Positions 6,559-11,440 of a DNA stretch of 11,440 nucleotides are shown here, in pieces. Source of the DNA: CAYNST01 sp964641175 (GTDB taxonomy: Bacteria > Pseudomonadota > Gammaproteobacteria > Pseudomonadales > Cellvibrionaceae). A model generated the notes under the pieces. That model saw nothing but the letters and a program-made list of their open reading frames with translations. It was not told where the DNA came from and did not search any database. Location: assembly GCA_964641175.1 (NCBI GenBank), contig CAZXLJ010000102.1:1-11440 (forward strand), written 5' to 3'. The translations under genes and the position numbers were made by a program. Each line of letters starts with the position of its first letter. Position 1 is the stretch's first letter.

Positions 6559-8586
6559 ATGTACCCGAAACATTCGTACAACAGCGCAGCCGCCTGGGCT
6601 GACACCATTCTCGAGCAGATGACTCTCGAGGAAAAATGCGCTTATGTATCAGGAACCGATATATTTTTTACCAAACCAATTCCAAGACTTCGCATTCCCC
6701 GGGTCATGCTTGCCGACGCCACGGCAGGAGTCGTACTGCGAGAGCGCTTCTACGAGGTGACCTATCAGAATGCCATCGACCGGTCGACCGCGTTCCCGGC
6801 ACCGATACTGCTGGCGGCCACCTGGAATCCGGAACTTGCCGAAGCCTATGCCGGAGCAATCGCCGAGCAGTGTCTCGCCAATGGAATCGGAGTTCTGCTG
6901 GGTCCGGGCTTCAACCTGTACCGGATATCCCAGTGTGGCCGCAATTTCGAATATTTTGGAGAAGACCCTTGCCTGATTGCCCGGATGATCGAGCGCTATG
7001 TAAAAGGCGTTCAGGATAAAGGCGTGATCGCGACGCTCAAGCATTTCGTCGCAAACAACACCGACTATTTTCGGCGCAAAAGCAACTCGGTGGTGGATGA
7101 GCGCACCCTGCACGAAGTCTATCTTCCCGGCTTCAAGGCCGGAATCGACGCGGGCGCCATGGCCGTCATGACGTCCTATAACCTGGTCAATGGAGAGTGG
7201 GCGGGGCAGAGTGCTACCGTGATCAATGATCTGTTGCGGGGAGCCCTGGGCTTTCAATGGCTGGTGATGACCGACTGGTGGTCGATTTATGACTGTGAAA
7301 AGACGGTGCTTTCCGGGCAGGACCTGGAAATGCCGGATCCGCAGGTCACGGGTGGTCTGAAAGCAAAGATCGAGGCGGGCGAGCTTGCCGAGGCGGACGT
7401 GGACAGGATGGTGAAAAGTATTCTTGTCACCTTTAAAGCGATGGAGCTGTTCGATCGTAAGCCCATGCCGGAAATGGTCGCGCATTTTCCTCAGCACGAG
7501 GAAGTGGCTCTGGAAACCGCTCGGGAAGGTATAGTGCTCTTGCGCAATCAGGCCCAGGTTTTACCTCTTGAAACCGGAGGCGAGGGCAAGATTCTTCTGC
7601 TCGGTGACTATATCCACAAGATCGCCTCGGGCACCGGTGCGGCCTACGTGAAAGGGTATCACGCAGTTACGCTTCACGAGTCGTTGAAGAAAACCTACGG
7701 AGATCGCGTTGTCTATGACGCGTCACCAACCGATGAAGAGCTGCGCAGCGCCGGGCACATCATCGTCAGCGTGGGGACGGTCGACGCCGAAAGCTGGGAC
7801 CGCCCTTATGCGCTGCCCGAGGGCGAAGAGCGTTATCTGAAGCGCATCATTGGCCTCAATTCGCGCGTCATCGTACTGGTGAATGCTGGCTCCGGCGTCC
7901 GGATGACGGACTGGTGCGGGGCGGCGGCCATCCTTTACTGCTGGTACAGTGGCCAGAACGGCAGTATCGCCGTGGCTGAAATCCTGTCTGGTGAAACCAA
8001 TCCTTCCGGCAAGCTACCAATCACGCTGGAACGTGAGTTTGCCGACAGCCCGGGCTTCGGCTATATACCCGAAGGGGAAACCCTCTACAACGGCGCCAAT
8101 GACGAATGGGAAAAAATTCATCCGGTCTATGACGTGCACTATGACGAAGGACTTTTCGTTGGGTACCGGTGGTATGAAAAACGGGGTATCCCACCGTTGT
8201 ACGCTTTCGGCTACGGGCTTTCCTATACACAGTTTGAATACACTGATCTGCACGTGAAAGAGGCGACCGTAGCGGTGGGTAAACCGGTGGAGATCAGTTT
8301 CGGTATAAAGAACACCGGCCCGCGCCGCGGCAAGGAGACGGCGCAGATTTATATCGCGCACTGCGGCTCGAGGCTGGAGCGTCCATTGAAAGAGCTGCGG
8401 GCGTTTCGCAAGGTCGATCTCGATGCCGGTGAGCAAACCGGTCTGGAAATCGTAATCCCTGCGGACGCGTTTGCGCACTGGTGCGAGGTGAAGCGTGGCT
8501 GGGTCAATGACCCGGGGCGATTTGAAATTCTGGTCGCCGCGGCATCCAATGACGTCAGACTCACGGCTGCAATTGACATTGTCTGA
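6559..8586 (+). CDS. Cytoplasmic GH3 beta-glucosidase/beta-xylosidase-type enzyme
   Basis: A 675-residue family 3 glycoside hydrolase without signal peptide, expected to hydrolyse imported beta-linked oligosaccharides in the cytoplasm. The frame is open further upstream, but ATG 6559 is chosen because GGAG lies at 6550-6553 and the protein then begins just before the conserved MTLEEK; the upstream residues lack family character and overlap the structured leader. The barrel has the GP-x-FNLYR...GRNFEYFGEDP hallmark, K161-H162, nucleophile D239 in VMTDWW, and DLEMP. The second domain carries the likely acid/base E411 in DAESWDR. FGYGLSYTQFEY precedes a C-terminal Fn3-like domain with RPLKELRAFRKV. 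It belongs to a different GH3 branch from the ExoP-like lipoprotein at 1943. Beta-glucosidase versus xylosidase cannot be settled by eye. It lies 92 bases before the GH8 gene with no terminator between. Confidence 0.93.
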   Translation: MYPKHSYNSAAAWADTILEQMTLEEKCAYVSGTDIFFTKPIPRLRIPRVMLADATAGVVLRERFYEVTYQNAIDRSTAFPAPILLAATWNPELAEAYAGAIAEQCLANGIGVLLGPGFNLYRISQCGRNFEYFGEDPCLIARMIERYVKGVQDKGVIATLKHFVANNTDYFRRKSNSVVDERTLHEVYLPGFKAGIDAGAMAVMTSYNLVNGEWAGQSATVINDLLRGALGFQWLVMTDWWSIYDCEKTVLSGQDLEMPDPQVTGGLKAKIEAGELAEADVDRMVKSILVTFKAMELFDRKPMPEMVAHFPQHEEVALETAREGIVLLRNQAQVLPLETGGEGKILLLGDYIHKIASGTGAAYVKGYHAVTLHESLKKTYGDRVVYDASPTDEELRSAGHIIVSVGTVDAESWDRPYALPEGEERYLKRIIGLNSRVIVLVNAGSGVRMTDWCGAAAILYCWYSGQNGSIAVAEILSGETNPSGKLPITLEREFADSPGFGYIPEGETLYNGANDEWEKIHPVYDVHYDEGLFVGYRWYEKRGIPPLYAFGYGLSYTQFEYTDLHVKEATVAVGKPVEISFGIKNTGPRRGKETAQIYIAHCGSRLERPLKELRAFRKVDLDAGEQTGLEIVIPADAFAHWCEVKRGWVNDPGRFEILVAAASNDVRLTAAIDIV

Positions 8587-8651
8587 CAGGCCCTGCCAAA
8601 GGCGACCGAGCAAAGCAGGTTAAACGCAGGATTCAAGTCGGAAGGTCCGGA

Positions 8652-8681
8652 AGGGGAGAATAATATATAAAACACTTCATG
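8652..8681 (+). promoter_or_regulatory. Ribosome site and ambiguous start of the GH8 gene
   Basis: AGGGGAG (8652-8658) is a strong Shine-Dalgarno sequence, but it lies about 20 bases before ATG 8679. The in-frame ATA at 8667 lies 8 bases after it and would give MKHFMIGLKFLPV, a normal lipoprotein signal start. An in-frame stop TAA at 8661 limits any further extension. Confidence 0.4.
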
Positions 8682-9977
8682 ATTGGCCTTAAATTTCTGC
8701 CAGTGCTGCTGGCTGGACTGGTAATCCTGGGTTGTAATTCCAAAGAATCAGGCGTATCCGGGAAAATGCCGGAGCAGAATTCCGCGATCAAGGAAGCGCG
8801 GCCCAGGTCGGCATTCAGCACAGGAACCCACCGGAACCTGTTTGTGGAGCTCGGTGTGGCAACGCCAGAAGAGGTGCGTTTACGCGTTCGGAACGATTAC
8901 CAGACGTTGTTTTTCGGTGATCCGGATAATGAAGCGATACTGGTTCCGGCAAGTGAGGATATGGCGTTTATCCATACTCCGGACACTGATGATATCCGTT
9001 CGGAAGGCATGTCATACGGGATGATTATTGCCGTGATGATGGATGACAAGGCGACCTTCGACAAGCTCTGGAAATTCGCCGTCACATTCATGCAGGTCAA
9101 GCATGGAGACATGCGCGGTTATTTCTCCTGGCAACTTAAAAGCAAACCGCCTTATGCTCCCATTGATTTGCACTCCGCGCCGGATGGGGAAGAATACTTT
9201 GCGATGTCCCTGTTTTTCGCCCACTGGCGCTGGGGGAGCGAGAAAGATGGGATCTTCAACTATCGCGCTCAGGCGAACCAGATACTGCACGACATGATTC
9301 ACAAGGACACGCGCTCCGTCCGGCCGTTGATGAATTCAGAACACATGCAGATCGTCTTCACCACCGACAAGGAGACGGAGGAATACACCGACCCTTCCTA
9401 CCACCTGCCGGCGTTTTACGAGCTCTGGGCCCGCTGGGCGGATAAAGACAACGAATACTGGCAGACGGCGGCGGCGACCAGTCGAGAGTTTTTCATGCGG
9501 GCGGCGCATCCGCAGACGGGGCTGTTTTCAGAGTACACAAGTTTTGCGGGCGAACCGCAGACCTCGAGGCACAATAAAGTCAGTCACATGAGCGGACCGG
9601 ATGCTTACCGGGTTATCCAGAACATTGCGATGGATTATGACTGGTTCAGCCAGAGCCCGGAATTGGGTTCGCTGGCGGAGCGCCAGCTGAATTTTTACCA
9701 CAGCCAAGGATTGCCTGACAGGCCGCGACAGTATGTGGGGAGGTATGAGCTGGACGGAAGGCCGGCGGTGACCTACCGTCCGCAGGCTTTGGTGGCAATG
9801 ACTGCCGTGGGTGCACTGGCGACAAGGTCGCCGATTGCGCGGGGATTCGTGGAAGATTTATGGAAACAGCCGGTCCCGACGGGCGAGTGGCGTTACTACA
9901 ACGGGTTATTGCACATGATGGGATTGCTGCACGTGGCCGGTGAATTCAAGATCTATGGAAATCCGAAGGTGCGCTAA
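8679..9977 (+). CDS. GH8 reducing-end xylose-releasing exo-oligoxylanase (Rex) type, lipoprotein
   Basis: A 432-residue family 8 hydrolase predicted to release xylose from the reducing end of xylo-oligosaccharides. The N-terminus (KFLPVLLAGLVILGC) is a lipoprotein signal with lipid Cys at 19 and Asn at +2, so a membrane-anchored periplasmic or surface enzyme is likely. TDDIRSEGMSYGM holds the general acid E109; APDGEEYFAMSLFFAHWRWG, TDPSYHLPAFYELWARWAD, GPDAYRV (base D308), NIAMDY and GEWRYYNGLLHM follow in the order known from Bacillus Rex8A. Length fits after allowing for the signal. ATG 8679 is 21 bases from the ribosome site AGGGGAG (8652-8658); an in-frame ATA at 8667 would be better placed. 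It is likely co-transcribed with the upstream GH3. Some GH8 members are chitosanases or endoglucanases, but the motif set is of the Rex branch. Confidence 0.9.
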   Translation: MIGLKFLPVLLAGLVILGCNSKESGVSGKMPEQNSAIKEARPRSAFSTGTHRNLFVELGVATPEEVRLRVRNDYQTLFFGDPDNEAILVPASEDMAFIHTPDTDDIRSEGMSYGMIIAVMMDDKATFDKLWKFAVTFMQVKHGDMRGYFSWQLKSKPPYAPIDLHSAPDGEEYFAMSLFFAHWRWGSEKDGIFNYRAQANQILHDMIHKDTRSVRPLMNSEHMQIVFTTDKETEEYTDPSYHLPAFYELWARWADKDNEYWQTAAATSREFFMRAAHPQTGLFSEYTSFAGEPQTSRHNKVSHMSGPDAYRVIQNIAMDYDWFSQSPELGSLAERQLNFYHSQGLPDRPRQYVGRYELDGRPAVTYRPQALVAMTAVGALATRSPIARGFVEDLWKQPVPTGEWRYYNGLLHMMGLLHVAGEFKIYGNPKVR

Positions 9978-9986
9978 CCGGTGCCT

Positions 9987-11440
9987 TCAGGGGATTCCCA
10001 GCGTTGACCAGATTTCATCAATGCGGGTTTTGACCTGTGGGTCCATGGTGATGGGCGTGCCCCATTCGCGCCGGGTTTCTCCGGGCCACTTGTGAGTGGC
10101 ATCAATTCCCATTTTGGAGCCGAGGCCCGCGGTTGGCGATGCAAAGTCCAGGTAGTCAATGGGGGTGTTATCGATCATCACGGTATCGCGCTGCGGATCG
10201 ACTCGGGTAGTCAGGGCCCAGATAACGTCTTCCCAGCGGCGTGCATCGATATCGTCATCGGTCACTATCACAAATTTCGTATACATGAATTGCCGCAGGA
10301 AAGACCACACACCCAGCATGACGCGTTTGGCATGCCCCGGGTATTGCTTCTTCATGGTGACAATCGCCATCCGATAGGAACATCCTTCTGGCGGCAGATA
10401 GAAATCCACTATTTCCGGAAACTGCTTTTTAAGAATGGGAACAAAAACCTCATTCAAGGCAACGCCGAGAATCGCTGGTTCATCGGGAGGACGACCCGTA
10501 TAGGTGCTGTGATAAATCGGGTTGCGACGATGCGTCATTGTGGTTACGGTAAATACCGGGAAGCGCTCGACCTCATTGTAATAGCCGGTGTGATCTCCAA
10601 ACGGACCCTCATCGGCCATTTCATCCGGGGCGATATATCCTTCCAGAATAAATTCCGCCGTGGCGGGTACCTGCAAAGCGTTCGAACAGCTTTTGGTGAC
10701 GTCGGTTTTTTTTCCGCGCAACAGACCGGCAAATGCATATTCGCTCAGCGTATCCGGCACTGGCGTGACCGCACCCAGAATGGTTGCCGGATCGGCACCC
10801 AGGGCTACAGACACAGGAAAATTTTCGCCGGGATGTGCCAGGCACCATTCGCGAAAATCGAGAGCGCCGCCCCGGTGACTTAGCCAGCGCATAATCAGCT
10901 TGTTTTTACCCAATAGCTGCATGCGGTAGATGCCCAGATTCTGGCGTTCCTTTTCCGGGCCACGCGTAATGACCAGGGGCCAGGTGACCAGTGGCGCGAC
11001 GTCACCTGGCCAGCATGTCTGGATTGGCAGCTGAGTTAAATCAATCTGATCGCCCTGAACAATTATTTCCTGGCAAGGCGCCGCGGTGACGACCCTCGGT
11101 GCCATATTAAGGACTTGTCTGAATATCGGCAGCTTGCTCCATGCATCCCGCAGACCTTTGGGGGGTTCGGGTTCTTTTAAAAACGCCAGCAGTTCGCCAA
11201 CTTCCTTGAGAGCGGCGACGCTGGACTGCCCCATGCCCAGGGCGACCCTTTCCGGCGTCCCGAATAAATTTGCCAGAACAGGAATGGAATAACCGACAGG
11301 GTTTTCAAACAGGAGTGCAGGGCCGCCCCGTCGGAGCGTGCGGTCGCAGATTTCTGTTATTTCCAGATGGGGTGATACAGGTCGAGTAACCCGGATTAAC
11401 TGATTTTTACGTTCAAGCAGTGCAATGAAATCGCGTAAAT
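9987..11440 (-). CDS. ubiD: UbiD, 4-hydroxy-3-polyprenylbenzoate decarboxylase (5'-partial)
   Basis: The minus-strand frame continues past the internal Met at 11234 to the window edge, reading LRDFIALLERKNQLIRVTRP at its start; only about 4-8 N-terminal residues are missing. The roughly 484 visible residues follow E. coli UbiD almost block by block: LLFENPVGYSIPVLANLFGT, FLKEPEPPKG, CWPGD, RQNLGIYRMQLLGKNKLIMR, WLSHRGGALD, ADEGPFGDHTGYYNEV (an active-site region), HSTYTGRPPDEP, LPPEGCSYR, GVWSFLRQFMYTKF, and a C-terminus with KWPGETRREWG. The enzyme decarboxylates the polyprenyl-hydroxybenzoate intermediate of ubiquinone synthesis and needs prenylated FMN from UbiX. It is convergent with the GH8 gene and unrelated in function, so it probably marks the edge of the glycan locus. 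Confidence 0.97.
   Translation of the reverse strand, partial: LRDFIALLERKNQLIRVTRPVSPHLEITEICDRTLRRGGPALLFENPVGYSIPVLANLFGTPERVALGMGQSSVAALKEVGELLAFLKEPEPPKGLRDAWSKLPIFRQVLNMAPRVVTAAPCQEIIVQGDQIDLTQLPIQTCWPGDVAPLVTWPLVITRGPEKERQNLGIYRMQLLGKNKLIMRWLSHRGGALDFREWCLAHPGENFPVSVALGADPATILGAVTPVPDTLSEYAFAGLLRGKKTDVTKSCSNALQVPATAEFILEGYIAPDEMADEGPFGDHTGYYNEVERFPVFTVTTMTHRRNPIYHSTYTGRPPDEPAILGVALNEVFVPILKKQFPEIVDFYLPPEGCSYRMAIVTMKKQYPGHAKRVMLGVWSFLRQFMYTKFVIVTDDDIDARRWEDVIWALTTRVDPQRDTVMIDNTPIDYLDFASPTAGLGSKMGIDATHKWPGETRREWGTPITMDPQVKTRIDEIWSTLGIP

Noticed and set aside
6649..7497. 282-codon minus-strand ORF
   Set aside because: It is antisense to conserved GH3 catalytic motifs and shows no family features.
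10092..10883. 263-codon plus-strand ORF
   Set aside because: It lies antisense within ubiD, whose frame matches its family throughout; it is a shadow frame.
1..11440. CRISPR array, insertion sequence or prophage
   Set aside because: No regularly spaced direct repeats, transposase motifs, terminal inverted repeats or phage genes were seen.

Overview
The window looks like a chromosomal segment of a polysaccharide-degrading gammaproteobacterium, probably marine or soil and of the Cellvibrio / Saccharophagus / Marinimicrobium kind. The reasons are a UbiD very close to the E. coli type, an ExoP-like family 3 lipoprotein glucanase, a family 8 exo-oligoxylanase, and a GC content that looks like the mid-50s percent by eye. 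The taxonomic call is inference from memory of families, not from a search.

Layout. Bases 3-1640 are the C-terminal end of a secreted protein built of tandem CBM4/9-type carbohydrate-binding modules (three whole, one cut by the window edge), closed by a strong terminator. After a 302-base regulatory gap comes an outer-membrane GH3 lipoprotein of the ExoP / exo-beta-glucanase type (1943-4510), followed at 62 bases by an aldo/keto reductase (4573-5550). A gap of about 1 kb (5551-6558) holds no convincing protein gene but is highly structured. It has three copies of the box CTATAGTT, each followed by an RNA hairpin at the expected +1. The first two units end in strong intrinsic terminators with nine T's; the third runs into the next gene. 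Then come a cytoplasmic GH3 beta-glucosidase/xylosidase-type enzyme (6559-8586) and a GH8 lipoprotein of the reducing-end xylose-releasing exo-oligoxylanase (Rex) type (about 8679-9977). Convergent to these, and only 9 bases away, is ubiD on the minus strand (9987 to beyond the window), a housekeeping ubiquinone gene that appears to mark the edge of the glycan locus.

How the genes may work together (inference): the CBM protein anchors on or cuts plant or algal beta-glycan outside the cell. The two lipoproteins (ExoP-like GH3 and Rex-like GH8) trim oligosaccharides at the cell surface or in the periplasm. The cytoplasmic GH3 finishes imported oligosaccharides, and the aldo/keto reductase may act on a released sugar or a related carbonyl. 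No transporter, TonB receptor or transcription factor lies in the window.

The most interesting part is the 5752-6558 region: two clearly related structured RNAs (6081-6264 and 6336 onward) and a third, more divergent unit (5765-5962). They look like a small RNA family repeated in tandem, with the last copy captured as the 5' leader of the cytoplasmic GH3 gene. I do not recognise this RNA as any Rfam family I can recall.
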